Positions 1 through 9,085 of a DNA stretch of 64,000 nucleotides are shown in pieces (positions within the stretch are counted from its first letter, which is position 1; each line of letters begins with the position of its first letter). The position numbers were made by a program, and so were the translations under genes. The DNA is from Aquidulcibacter sp. (lineage in GTDB: Bacteria > Pseudomonadota > Alphaproteobacteria > Caulobacterales > Aquidulcibacteraceae): assembly GCA_027532555.1 (NCBI GenBank), contig JAPZTJ010000009.1, positions 62,001 through 126,000 on the forward strand, in the 5' to 3' direction. Under the pieces are notes generated by a model. The model searched no databases. It was not told the DNA's origin and saw nothing but the letters and a program-made list of their open reading frames with translations.

Positions 1-1
1 C

Positions 2-325
2 TATGGTCCGCTTTCAACCCAGCCCGGGAATGGCTTTGGAACAGGCTATGAAAGTCCAGGTTGGAAGCGCGCGCAGGCCGCTGCCGCTTTGGGCAAGCTC
101 GCACCTGGCATGGCAAAAGGGTTTGGTGGGCCGATCATTGATGGCGAAGCCAAACTTCTGGCGCGGACCGGGGCTAAAGATGCCACCTATGCAGTTGGCC
201 AGCGCATTTTTCATGATAAATTTGGCTATGGCGCAGTACGCCATGTCGAGGGATCGAAACTGACGATTCAGTTTGAAAAATCTGGCGAGAAAAAAGTGCT
301 CGACAGCTTCGTAAGTCCGGCGTGA
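2..325 (+). CDS. UvrD/PcrA-type DNA helicase, C-terminal end (partial)
   Basis: The reading frame is open from base 2 and ends with TGA at 323-325, so only the last 107 codons of the gene are present. The C-terminal part contains a stretch around VGQRIFHDKFGYGAV followed by GEKKVLDSFV, which is the small Tudor-like tail of PcrA/UvrD superfamily 1 helicases, a tail known to help bind RNA polymerase. The family acts in nucleotide excision repair and replication restart. No helicase motif is inside the window, so the call rests on the tail alone. The flagellin gene downstream runs convergently, 20 bp away. Confidence 0.75.
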   Translation, partial: YGPLSTQPGNGFGTGYESPGWKRAQAAAALGKLAPGMAKGFGGPIIDGEAKLLARTGAKDATYAVGQRIFHDKFGYGAVRHVEGSKLTIQFEKSGEKKVLDSFVSPA

Positions 326-345
326 ACTGGACCTACGTTACCCGA

Positions 346-1206
346 TTACTGGCGGAACAAGCTCAAGATGCTCTGCGGTGCTTGGTTTGCAATCGACAGA
401 GCTTGGGTGCCCAATTGTTGCTTAACCTGAGCCGCCTGTAAGCGGGCCGATTCCACCGCGAGGTCTGCGTCAACCAAGTTCCCGATCCCGCCTTTGATGG
501 TGTCTTGCAGCTTGCTGACGAAAATTTCATGGTTTTCGATGCGCTTGGCAGATGCCCCGAGGCGCGCCAATTCGGAGTTCACAAATTCAAGTGAGGCCAC
601 AATCCGGTCACGAACGATTGCGGCGTTAGCCGCCGTGTCCAGAACGTCGGTGTCCCCAAGATAAATATCTGCAGCGGGAGCAGCTACCGCCGTGCCGGCC
701 CCTGCAACCAATCTTAGGTCGATGATTGGTAAGGCCACCGTTAAGCTGCCGGTCGAGTTGGCGAGGAAGGTAAAGTTAGCAGCCGCACCATTAAGGGCAT
801 TGCCGCCGTCAAAGACCGCGTTAGCGATCACCGAGGCAACTTGATCGCGCAACGCGATGAATTCGGCGTTATAGGCAGCCCGGGCAGTTGCGCTCTGCGA
901 AGCGTCGGATGCGGCAACAGCCTTTTCGCGCATTTGGGAGAAAATATCCGAAATCTGTTCGCCGGCTGCTAAGGCAACATCGGCAATCGACTTGGCCCGG
1001 TTCAAACTGTTGCGAACCGCGTCATAGGCGGAGAGTTCCGACCTTTGCTGTTGGGCGATGTTATAGATCGCACCATTGTCCTTTGCGACGGCGACTTTCA
1101 GGCCCGTATTGATACGGTTTTGGATGCCGTCCATCTCGCGATTGGTCTTGTTCAGGTTTTGGAGAGCCGTCATAGCTCCCATATTTGTATGCACACTACC
1201 TGACAT
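346..1206 (-). CDS. Flagellin (Caulobacter FljK/FljL type), copy 2
   Basis: A 286-residue protein with conserved flagellin D0/D1 ends and a short variable centre. The N-terminus has NRINTGLKVAVAKDNGAIY and the C-terminus has QQLGTQALSIANQAPQSILS, the signature of the about 275-residue flagellins of Caulobacterales. It forms the external flagellar filament and is exported by the flagellar type III apparatus, so no cleavable signal is expected. It is a close paralogue of the flagellin directly upstream (1376-2233), with most differences in the middle third. The 169-bp gap before it holds no clear sigma-54 site, so it may be read through from the upstream gene or use another promoter. Confidence 0.95.
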   Translation of the reverse strand: MSGSVHTNMGAMTALQNLNKTNREMDGIQNRINTGLKVAVAKDNGAIYNIAQQQRSELSAYDAVRNSLNRAKSIADVALAAGEQISDIFSQMREKAVAASDASQSATARAAYNAEFIALRDQVASVIANAVFDGGNALNGAAANFTFLANSTGSLTVALPIIDLRLVAGAGTAVAAPAADIYLGDTDVLDTAANAAIVRDRIVASLEFVNSELARLGASAKRIENHEIFVSKLQDTIKGGIGNLVDADLAVESARLQAAQVKQQLGTQALSIANQAPQSILSLFRQ

Positions 1207-1285
1207 GGTTCGGTCTTTCTTTTTTAATCACCCGGCCAGTCTCAACAAGTTTTAAGGTGAGATGACCTAAATTAACTTACAGTTG

Positions 1286-1308
1286 TTGTTGCGGAAACAT
1301 GGTGAATA
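1286..1308. promoter_or_regulatory. Motif shared upstream of both flagellins (site A)
   Basis: This 23-bp stretch (TTGTTGC..AAACATGGT.AA.A) lies 80-102 bp upstream of the copy 2 flagellin start. A nearly identical stretch lies at 2389-2410 upstream of copy 1, with one base inserted and few substitutions. Conservation in otherwise different intergenic DNA suggests a common regulator site or a remnant of duplication. No named binding site is assigned. Confidence 0.4.
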
Positions 1309-1375
1309 TTTCGTAAATTACCAGCTGGTTCAAGAAACTTTGATCCGGCTTGCTTCCGCTTTAAACTTTGGTCCT

Positions 1376-2233
1376 TTAGTTCCGGAACAGCGACAGGATG
1401 GTCTGAGGCGCCTGGTTGGCGATCGAGAGTGCCTGCGTGCCTAATTGTTGTTTGACTTGCAGCGATTGTAACCGAGCGCTTTCGCTGGCGAGGTCTGCGT
1501 CAACCAGATTGCCGATGCCGCCGGTGATGGCGTCTTGCAATTTGGAAACAAAGATCGAATGGTTTTCAACGCGCGTGGCCGATGCACCAAGGCGCGCCAA
1601 CTCTGAGTTGAGGAAGGTCAGTGAGGCGACGACCTGATCTCGCGAAGTTGCGGCTAGAGCTGCCGTGCTTAGATCCGAAGTCACGCCCAAATAGATATCA
1701 GCTGCAGGAGTTGCGACTGCGGTGCCTGCACCTGCACCTAAGGCAAGATCAAGGGTTGGCAAGGTGATGGTTTGGCTGCCAGTAGTATTCGCTTGGAACG
1801 TCAAGTTCGCACCGCCACCGAGGATATTGGCACCATCGAACACCGCATTGGCAATGACCGAAGGAACTTGGTCACGCAGGGCGGCAAATTCGGAGTTATA
1901 GGCCGCGCGGCTAGTAGCTGAGATTGAGGTGTCCGATGCTGCAACCGCCTTTTCGCGCATCTGAGTGAAAATATCCGAGAGAGCCTCGCCAGCTGCTAGA
2001 GCTACGTCAGCAATCGACTTTGCCCGATTCAAACCATCAGCAACCGCGTTGTAGGCAGAATTTTCAGAGCGTTGCTGTTGGGCGATGTTATAGATCGCGC
2101 CATTGTCCTGCGCTTTTGCAACCTTTAAGCCGGTATTGATCCTGCTTTGGGTAACACTCAGATCACGTGAGGTCGCATTCAAATTCTGAAGCGCGACCAT
2201 CGCTCCCATATTTGTGTGGACGCTATTTGCCAT
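1376..2233 (-). CDS. Flagellin (Caulobacter FljK/FljL type), copy 1
   Basis: A 285-residue flagellin with the conserved N-terminal QSRINTGLKVAKAQDNGAI and C-terminal KQQLGTQALSIANQAPQTIL regions and the variable centre at about residues 140-190. It is a filament subunit secreted through the flagellar export channel. It is the promoter-proximal member of a tandem pair and has a near-consensus sigma-54 promoter at 2312-2326 upstream, typical of late (class IV) flagellar genes in Caulobacter. Tandem flagellin paralogues with different filament positions are usual in this order. Which one is proximal in the filament cannot be told from sequence. Confidence 0.95.
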   Translation of the reverse strand: MANSVHTNMGAMVALQNLNATSRDLSVTQSRINTGLKVAKAQDNGAIYNIAQQQRSENSAYNAVADGLNRAKSIADVALAAGEALSDIFTQMREKAVAASDTSISATSRAAYNSEFAALRDQVPSVIANAVFDGANILGGGANLTFQANTTGSQTITLPTLDLALGAGAGTAVATPAADIYLGVTSDLSTAALAATSRDQVVASLTFLNSELARLGASATRVENHSIFVSKLQDAITGGIGNLVDADLASESARLQSLQVKQQLGTQALSIANQAPQTILSLFRN

Positions 2234-2311
2234 CTTCTAAAGTCCTTCCAGCCATTCAGGCGGAACCCTCGCTATCTTGAGGGTCAGTCCGCAAACTCTG
2301 GGATGGGCTCC

Positions 2312-2326
2312 GCAATTGGCATGCCA
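2312..2326 (-). promoter_or_regulatory. Sigma-54 (RpoN) promoter of flagellin copy 1
   Basis: On the minus strand the sequence reads TGGCATGCCAATTGC, matching the RpoN consensus TGGCAC-N5-TTGC with the invariant GG and GC in exact spacing. Transcription would begin about 12 bp downstream, near 2300, leaving a leader of about 65 nt before the flagellin start. Caulobacter flagellin genes are known to use sigma-54 with the activator FlbD. Confidence 0.8.
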
Positions 2327-2388
2327 CCGGCATTAATCATATAATCAACTGTATTTTATCTATATTTTTAAGATCATATCAAAGTCGA

Positions 2389-2410
2389 TTGTTGCCAAAC
2401 ATGGTAAACA
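2389..2410. promoter_or_regulatory. Motif shared upstream of both flagellins (site B)
   Basis: Partner of the 1286-1308 element: TTGTTGCC-AAACATGGTAAACA. It sits about 65 bp upstream of the sigma-54 promoter, in the range where activators bind. The function is inferred only from conservation and position. Confidence 0.4.
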
Positions 2411-2433
2411 CTGCCGGGTCATTACAGTTAACA

Positions 2434-2446
2434 GGCAAAATTTGCC
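2434..2446. promoter_or_regulatory. Palindrome GGCAAAATTTGCC, candidate FlbD/ftr-like enhancer
   Basis: A perfect inverted repeat (GGCAAA-A-TTTGCC) lies about 110 bp upstream of the -24 element of the flagellin promoter. Enhancers for the activator FlbD (ftr elements) in Caulobacter lie at about this distance. The similarity to ftr sites is from memory, so the identity is an inference. It could also serve the divergent mdh gene, whose start is 109 bp away on the other side. Confidence 0.5.
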
Positions 2447-2453
2447 GCTCTGA

Positions 2454-3518
<1,065 letters not shown>

Positions 3519-3520
3519 TC

Positions 3521-4063
3521 GTGGCGATCGGTCCAACCCTTACCACAGAGAGATTGGTCCTGCGTCCCCCGACGCAGGACGATTTCCCTGCTTTCGCGGC
3601 CATGATGGCCAACGCCGACCATGTGCAATTCATTGGCGGCGCTTTGACAGAATCCATGGCTTGGCGGCAATTGGCGGCCATAACGGGTGCTTGGTCGCTG
3701 CGCGGCTTTTCGATGTTTTCTGTCATTGAGCGCGATACAGGTCAGTGGGTAGGCCGCATCGGTCCGTGGATGCCTGAAGGCTGGCCCGGCACGGAGGTTG
3801 GTTGGGGCTTGGCACCCGAAGCAACCGGCAAGGGCTATGGGGTCGAGGCAGCAACCGCCTGTATGGACTGGGTGGTAGACCACCTAGGTTGGACAGATAT
3901 CATCCATATCATCGATCCAGCCAATAAGCCCTCTGAACAATTGGCTGCACGCTTGGGGTCAACCAATTTAGGGCCAACCAGAATGCCAGAGCCCATGCAT
4001 GAACTCCAAGTCAATGCGTGGGGGCAAAGTTCGCAACAGTGGCGGGCGCGGCGCGCTGGTTAG
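3521..4063 (+). CDS. GNAT family N-acetyltransferase (RimJ/RimL-like)
   Basis: A 180-residue protein with the GNAT fold: an N-terminal TERLVLRPPTQDDFPAF typical of the RimJ/RimL acetyltransfer_3 group, a central strand EVGWGLAPEATGKGYGVEA with the acetyl-CoA loop (Q/R-x-x-G-x-G/A form, here ATGKGYG), and a C-terminal NKPSEQLAARLG helix. It should transfer acetyl from acetyl-CoA to an amine; the substrate is unknown. The start is GTG, 3 bp after the mdh stop, so it is probably co-transcribed with mdh. It overlaps the convergent hemW by 4 bp. Confidence 0.88.
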   Translation: MAIGPTLTTERLVLRPPTQDDFPAFAAMMANADHVQFIGGALTESMAWRQLAAITGAWSLRGFSMFSVIERDTGQWVGRIGPWMPEGWPGTEVGWGLAPEATGKGYGVEAATACMDWVVDHLGWTDIIHIIDPANKPSEQLAARLGSTNLGPTRMPEPMHELQVNAWGQSSQQWRARRAG

Positions 4064-5205
4064 TCTCCGCCAGCCAGCAACTCGCCGATGATTGTATCGG
4101 CAACGAGACGTCCTTCAGCAGTCAATCCAAGATGGGTTGGGTTCCGCCACATCAGGCCTTGGCGCACGCGTGCTTGAACTTGGTCGTCGGGGAGGGGTAA
4201 GCCGGGCGCATTTTGGACGGCCACGCCGTCCTGCAAGCGCAAGCCCATCAGCCAGAACTCGTCGCGCACAGCGTCTTCTGACAATAATTCGTCTTCAAAG
4301 ATGCCATGACCGTTTAGGGCGACGCCATCACAATAATCTTTTGGACGGAGATGGCCCTTGGTGGCACGCCGAGCAGCGCCCCATCCAAGCCGTCCATGTG
4401 CGCCGGGACCAACGCCGATCCAATCCTGTGACATCCAGTAGAGCGTGTTATGGCGCGACCGATTGGCAAGTCCCTTTGCGTGGTTTGAGACCTCATAGGC
4501 ATCAAAACCCGCTTGCTCGAGGACAGTTTGGGTCAGAAGGTAGAAATCTGCTGCTTGGTCATTGTCTGGCAAGTGCAGCGAGCCACGCCTAACGGCTCGG
4601 GCAAAGGCTGTTCCATCCTCAATCGTCAATTGATAGGGGGATACATGATCAGGCGAAAGGGTGAGGGCGAGGTCCAATTCTTGCTGCCACGCGTCTAGGG
4701 TCTGGCCCTGGCGGGTATGTATCAGGTCAATGGATAAGCGGGGGAAAATCGTTCGGGCCAGACCTGCGGCTGCCAAACCCTCCTGCGCGCTGTGAAATCG
4801 GCCAAGTCCCTTTAAGCTCGCGTCATCTAATGCCTGCAGGCCAAGCGACAGCCGTTCGACGCCTGCGAGGCGAAGATCCTGAAAGCGAGCAGCCTCTGCG
4901 TCCGTCGGATTTGCTTCAAGGCTGACTTCAAAGTCATTGGCAAAGCCCCAAAGGCTCCCCGCATGCTCAATGATGCGGCCAACTTGGCTTGGGTCCATTA
5001 AACTTGGCGTGCCGCCACCGAAAAACAGACTTGTCAGCGGGCGCTTGCCTGTCTGGTCGCGCCAATAGGCCATGTCAGCCAGAATGGCCCTCACTAAGGG
5101 CTCGGTATCTTGCCCGCGTGCTTTGTAGACGTTGAAGTCGCAATAGGGGCAGATTGCGGCGCAAAAGGGCCAATGGACGTAAAGCCCTAAGCGCCGCTCA
5201 ATCAT
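4060..5205 (-). CDS. hemW: HemW-like radical SAM protein (heme chaperone)
   Basis: A 381-residue radical SAM protein of the HemN/HemW group. The iron-sulfur ligands are C15, C19 and C22 in [12 protein letters not shown], followed by FFGGGTPSL, the glycine-rich SAM-binding strand. The length and the short N-terminus before the cluster motif fit HemW, which inserts heme into respiratory enzymes, rather than HemN, which is longer and carries extra N-terminal residues. Its ATG overlaps the rdgB stop (ATGA), indicating translational coupling; rdgB-hemW adjacency is common in Alphaproteobacteria. The 3' end overlaps the convergent acetyltransferase gene by 4 bp. Confidence 0.92.
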   Translation of the reverse strand: MIERRLGLYVHWPFCAAICPYCDFNVYKARGQDTEPLVRAILADMAYWRDQTGKRPLTSLFFGGGTPSLMDPSQVGRIIEHAGSLWGFANDFEVSLEANPTDAEAARFQDLRLAGVERLSLGLQALDDASLKGLGRFHSAQEGLAAAGLARTIFPRLSIDLIHTRQGQTLDAWQQELDLALTLSPDHVSPYQLTIEDGTAFARAVRRGSLHLPDNDQAADFYLLTQTVLEQAGFDAYEVSNHAKGLANRSRHNTLYWMSQDWIGVGPGAHGRLGWGAARRATKGHLRPKDYCDGVALNGHGIFEDELLSEDAVRDEFWLMGLRLQDGVAVQNAPGLPLPDDQVQARVRQGLMWRNPTHLGLTAEGRLVADTIIGELLAGGD

Positions 5206-5807
5206 GATAGGACTGCAGCGACAAATTTCGCAAAGGCGTCCGCGCGATGGCTCATCGCGTGCTTTACTGCGGGGTCCAATTCGCCAAAGGTCTCTGTGTG
5301 GCCTGAAGCGACAAAGATCGGATCATAGCCAAAGCCGTTCGTGCCACGCGGCACGGCCACCACTTCACCAACTAGTTCGCCTTCAAACGCCTGTTCGCGG
5401 CCATCTGGATAAACCAGCGCCAAGGCACATACAAAGCGGGCTGAGCGGTCGGTCGCGCCCTTTGCTTGCAACTGTCGTTCAATCTCAGCCATAGCGGCAT
5501 AGAAGTCCCGGTCTGGCCCAGCCCATCGGGCCGAATAAATACCAGGTGCGCGTTCGAGTGCCATCACTTCCAGCCCCGAATCATCTGCCAGGGCAGGTAG
5601 TCCAGTCGCTAGGCAAGAGGCTCGCGCTTTCAATAGGGCATTGCCTATGAAAGTTGTTTCGGTTTCTTCGGGCTCAGGCACGCCCAAATCCCCCGCGCTC
5701 ACCACTTCAATCTCAAACGGGGTAACAAGGGCCGCGATTTCTTTGAGCTTGCCCTGATTGTGGCTAGCGATCACCAATTTTTCGAAAGGCTTACTGGATT
5801 TCAACAT
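5202..5807 (-). CDS. rdgB: RdgB/HAM1 non-canonical purine NTP pyrophosphatase
   Basis: This 201-residue enzyme hydrolyses dITP, XTP and ITP to monophosphates to keep them out of DNA and RNA. Seen in the sequence: the N-terminal nucleotide loop [20 protein letters not shown] containing the catalytic aspartates, and [12 protein letters not shown]. The length matches the family. It is the first gene of a rdgB-hemW pair with a 4-bp overlap. In many Alphaproteobacteria rph precedes rdgB; here the upstream gene is instead a divergent S9 peptidase. Confidence 0.95.
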   Translation of the reverse strand: MLKSSKPFEKLVIASHNQGKLKEIAALVTPFEIEVVSAGDLGVPEPEETETTFIGNALLKARASCLATGLPALADDSGLEVMALERAPGIYSARWAGPDRDFYAAMAEIERQLQAKGATDRSARFVCALALVYPDGREQAFEGELVGEVVAVPRGTNGFGYDPIFVASGHTETFGELDPAVKHAMSHRADAFAKFVAAVLS

Positions 5808-5931
5808 GATCTACCTTTCGCATCTCGTGGGGCTTTGTTAGACCAATTACTCAAAGCCTGAATGAAGCTGTGCGTTTACGCTGGATATTGTTTTTTGACC
5901 ACGGCGACAGTCGCCCTTGAAGGAGCTCACA

Positions 5932-7908
5932 ATGTTTTCGACCCGTGCCCTCGCCCTTGCCCTTACGCTTTCTGTCTCGCCTATGGCGATGGCGATTGCA
6001 ACGGCCCAAACTGCCCCTGTTGCCGCGGTTGAAACGCGTACTGTCGGTCAATTGGTTATGCAAAATGTGCCTGTCACCCCCGAAGCCATCCGCGAGCGCT
6101 TGATTCAATACACAAACACGCGTGCTGCTTCCTTCCAAGACTTTCTGCCCGACGGTGGCATTCTCATCTCTACCCGCTTTGGCGATGTCCCCCAAATCCA
6201 TGAAGTCAAGATGCCGATGGGCGCGCGCAGCCAGTTGACCTATTATGCAGAGCCTATTGGCGGTGCGGCCGTTCGCCCAAATTCTGGCGGCAGTTTCGTT
6301 TTTGGTAAGGACAAAGGCGGGGATGAGTTCACCCAAGCCTATTTGTTTGATCGTGCCACTGGCCTTGCTAGAGCCTTTACCGAACCGGGCACACAGAACG
6401 CTGGCGTCCGCTTTACCGAAGACGGCAAGCTGGCCGCTTGGACGGTCACCCGTAATGGCACGGCAGTTCGCGACATCGTGATTGCCAATCCAGAACAGCC
6501 TGACAGCCGCCGCTTGGTGTATCGCGCTGAGGGCGGCTTTGGCATTGCTGACCTATCCGATGATGGCAAAACTATTCTGTTGGGGCAGGGCATTTCGGTC
6601 AATTTCTCCAAGCGCTGGACATTGGATGTTGCAACCGGGACTTTGACAGCCATCACACCAGACCTGAAAGTCGCTTACGATGGCGGGACTTTCGCGGCTG
6701 ATGGCAAGTCGATCTTTATCCTAACCGATGAAGGCTCTGAGTTCTCCTATCTGGTTCAACTGGATCTAGCGACCGGCGCACGGACCCGTGTGTCTCCTGC
6801 AATGAATTGGGACGTCGAAGGGTTTGACCTCTCGCCTGACGGCAAGACTTTGGCCTATACCGTCAATGAGAATGGGCTCTCAAAGCTCTATCTGCAAAGC
6901 ACTTCGAACGGTGCCAAAGCAGAACTGGTCGCTTTGCCTGTTGGCACCGTTGGCGGCGTAGATTGGGACCCTGCTTCCAAGCGTTTGGGTATGACGCTCT
7001 CAACCGCTAAAGCGCCGGGCGATGCCTACACCTACGATGTCGCAACGAAACAGCTGACCCGATGGACCATGAGTGAAATTGGTGGTTTGAACCCCGCCAA
7101 CTTTGTTGAGCCAAGCTTCTTTAACTACCCAACATTTGATAAGGTAGATGGCAAGGCGCGCACCATCCCCGCCTATATCTATAAGCCAACGAATGCGAGT
7201 GCCTCGAACCAAGCCCCTGTGATCATTAATATTCATGGTGGTCCAGAAGGCCAATCACGCCCGGGCTTCTCCTCAACCGTCCAATATTGGGTGAATGAGC
7301 TTGGTGCCGCGGTAATCTTCCCGAACGTGCGCGGCTCAACCGGCTATGGCAAAACCTATGTCGATCTCGATAATGGCTTCAAGCGGGAAGACTCGGTTAA
7401 AGATATTGGCGCTCTTCTAGACTGGATCGCGACCCAACCAGACCTCAACCAGCGTAAAGTCGTCGTCTATGGCGGCTCTTATGGCGGCTATATGGTGCTG
7501 GCCAGCATGACCAATTTCAATGATCGCTTGGCGGGCGGCATCAATATTGTCGGCATTTCGAATTTCACGACCTTCCTGCAAAACACCAATGGCTACCGCC
7601 GTGATTTGCGCCGGGTCGAATATGGTGACGAGCGCGATCCTGCCATGCGCGCCTTTCATGAAAAAATCGCGCCCTTGAATAATGCCTCTAAGATCACAAA
7701 GCCCTTATTTGTGATCCAAGGCGCAAACGATCCACGGGTCCCGATCTCAGAAGCCGATCAGATCGTGGCAAAAGTCCGCAATAATGGTGGCCAAGTCTGG
7801 TACATGGTCGCCAAGGATGAAGGCCATGGCTTTGCTAAGAAGGGCAACCGCGACGCTCAACGTGAAGCGGAAACCCTGTTCTTCCAACAGGTGTTTGGTA
7901 CCAAATAG
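5932..7908 (+). CDS. Secreted S9 family prolyl oligopeptidase / dipeptidyl aminopeptidase
   Basis: A 658-residue serine peptidase. An N-terminal signal peptide (about residues 1-24, ending around AIATAQ) sends it to the periplasm. Residues about 80-390 look like a WD/PD40-type beta-propeller (DDGKTILLG, DGKSIFILTDEG, SPDGKTLAYT). The C-terminal alpha/beta hydrolase has INIHGGPEGQ, the nucleophile Ser516 in YGGSYGGYM, an Asp in GANDPRVP, and His in DEGHGF. It should cleave peptides, often after proline; the substrate is unknown. ATG at 5932 is preferred over an upstream TTG because AAGGAG lies 6 bp ahead. It is divergent from rdgB. Confidence 0.93.
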   Translation: MFSTRALALALTLSVSPMAMAIATAQTAPVAAVETRTVGQLVMQNVPVTPEAIRERLIQYTNTRAASFQDFLPDGGILISTRFGDVPQIHEVKMPMGARSQLTYYAEPIGGAAVRPNSGGSFVFGKDKGGDEFTQAYLFDRATGLARAFTEPGTQNAGVRFTEDGKLAAWTVTRNGTAVRDIVIANPEQPDSRRLVYRAEGGFGIADLSDDGKTILLGQGISVNFSKRWTLDVATGTLTAITPDLKVAYDGGTFAADGKSIFILTDEGSEFSYLVQLDLATGARTRVSPAMNWDVEGFDLSPDGKTLAYTVNENGLSKLYLQSTSNGAKAELVALPVGTVGGVDWDPASKRLGMTLSTAKAPGDAYTYDVATKQLTRWTMSEIGGLNPANFVEPSFFNYPTFDKVDGKARTIPAYIYKPTNASASNQAPVIINIHGGPEGQSRPGFSSTVQYWVNELGAAVIFPNVRGSTGYGKTYVDLDNGFKREDSVKDIGALLDWIATQPDLNQRKVVVYGGSYGGYMVLASMTNFNDRLAGGINIVGISNFTTFLQNTNGYRRDLRRVEYGDERDPAMRAFHEKIAPLNNASKITKPLFVIQGANDPRVPISEADQIVAKVRNNGGQVWYMVAKDEGHGFAKKGNRDAQREAETLFFQQVFGTK

Positions 7909-7927
7909 GGCGGCTATGGCTGTGTTG

Positions 7928-9085
7928 TTAAGCGGTAAACACGCGTGACAGCACAGCCTGACGGTCTAATCCCCAAGCATTGGTTAGGCCTTGGGCAAAC
8001 AATTGGCGAACATCATTGGCCGGGACTAAATCGCGGTCCTCAAAAAGGCGGCTCAAGCCCGGCCAATCTCCGAGCATACGGCCACCCTTCACTGCGCCAC
8101 CCAGCAGGAAGGACACCCCTCCAGTTCCATGGTCGGTACCGCCAGTGCCATTGACCCGAACTGTGCGGCCAAACTCAGTGGCAATTACAATTGTCGTATT
8201 GGCCCATACTGGGCCGAGCCCAACGCGCATGGCTTTAATTGCATTATCCAAAGCCTCCAATCGGTTAGCCAACTGGCCTTGTGCACCACCTTGATTGGCG
8301 TGGGTGTCCCAGCCTTCAAACGACAAGACAGCACCAGCTGGACCACCAGGGGCTGCCAAAATGCGCGCCGCCGCACTAGCCAGTGGCGCATAGGCACCTT
8401 GTCGACCGCGGCCCGTGTCACCGCTTATCATAGTCCCACCATCAGCAATTCGGTCGGTTTCAATCGCCATTGCTAAGGCATTGGAGAGCATGGCGTCCCC
8501 GGCATAAAGATCGGACAAGCGGGCTAAGGTATCGCCATCGCTTTCAGGGGCTAAAGGTGGGGCCCAAGAGGTCGCTTTGGCTGGTCCACGCAAAACCAAG
8601 GGAATGGTTCGACCAATAGCGACCCCTTCCTGCGTGGGCCCACTTGGCAGCATCGCTAAAGCACGATTCATCCAGCCAGACCGGACGCTCGTCAGTTGCG
8701 CGGTTCCAGCTTCCAATAGGTCTTGGGCATCAAAGTGCGAGCGCTCGCGGTAAGGGCTGGCCGCCGCGTGCATGAAGGACATCTGACCCGTCTGCCACAT
8801 ACCATGCATCTCTTTCAAAGCGGGATGCAAACCAAAACCATCTACGAGTGGCAGGGTCCCGTTGGGTCCGCCGGGTCCGTCTAAGGCAATGGTGCCACGA
8901 AAGCTGCGATAGGCTGGATCATTATAGGGGACGACGGCTGTCAGGCCGTCCATCGCCCCGCGCAAAATGATGAACACGAATTTCCCAGAACCAGTCTCGG
9001 CTTGCGCAAAGCTAGCTGTTCCCCCCAGCATAGCAAGGGATAGGCCCGAAAGTCCCGAGGTTAGGAGTGTGCGGCGGTTGGTCAT
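7928..9085 (-). CDS. DUF1501 family Tat-exported protein
   Basis: The 385-residue product belongs to DUF1501, a family in the alkaline phosphatase-like superfamily. The N-terminus TNRRTLLTSGLSGLSLAM is a likely Tat signal with a twin Arg. Family features include FVFIILRGAMDGLTAVVPY near the start, EGWDTHANQG, and IATEFGRTVRVNGTGGTDHG, which carries the conserved D/H residues. Function is not established; the family is regularly paired with DUF1800, as here (4-bp overlap with the upstream gene). Confidence 0.9.
   Translation of the reverse strand: MTNRRTLLTSGLSGLSLAMLGGTASFAQAETGSGKFVFIILRGAMDGLTAVVPYNDPAYRSFRGTIALDGPGGPNGTLPLVDGFGLHPALKEMHGMWQTGQMSFMHAAASPYRERSHFDAQDLLEAGTAQLTSVRSGWMNRALAMLPSGPTQEGVAIGRTIPLVLRGPAKATSWAPPLAPESDGDTLARLSDLYAGDAMLSNALAMAIETDRIADGGTMISGDTGRGRQGAYAPLASAAARILAAPGGPAGAVLSFEGWDTHANQGGAQGQLANRLEALDNAIKAMRVGLGPVWANTTIVIATEFGRTVRVNGTGGTDHGTGGVSFLLGGAVKGGRMLGDWPGLSRLFEDRDLVPANDVRQLFAQGLTNAWGLDRQAVLSRVFTA

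Noticed and set aside
4092-4592. 166-codon plus-strand frame within hemW
   Set aside because: Arg/Ser-rich shadow product without motifs; hemW on the other strand has all radical SAM features.
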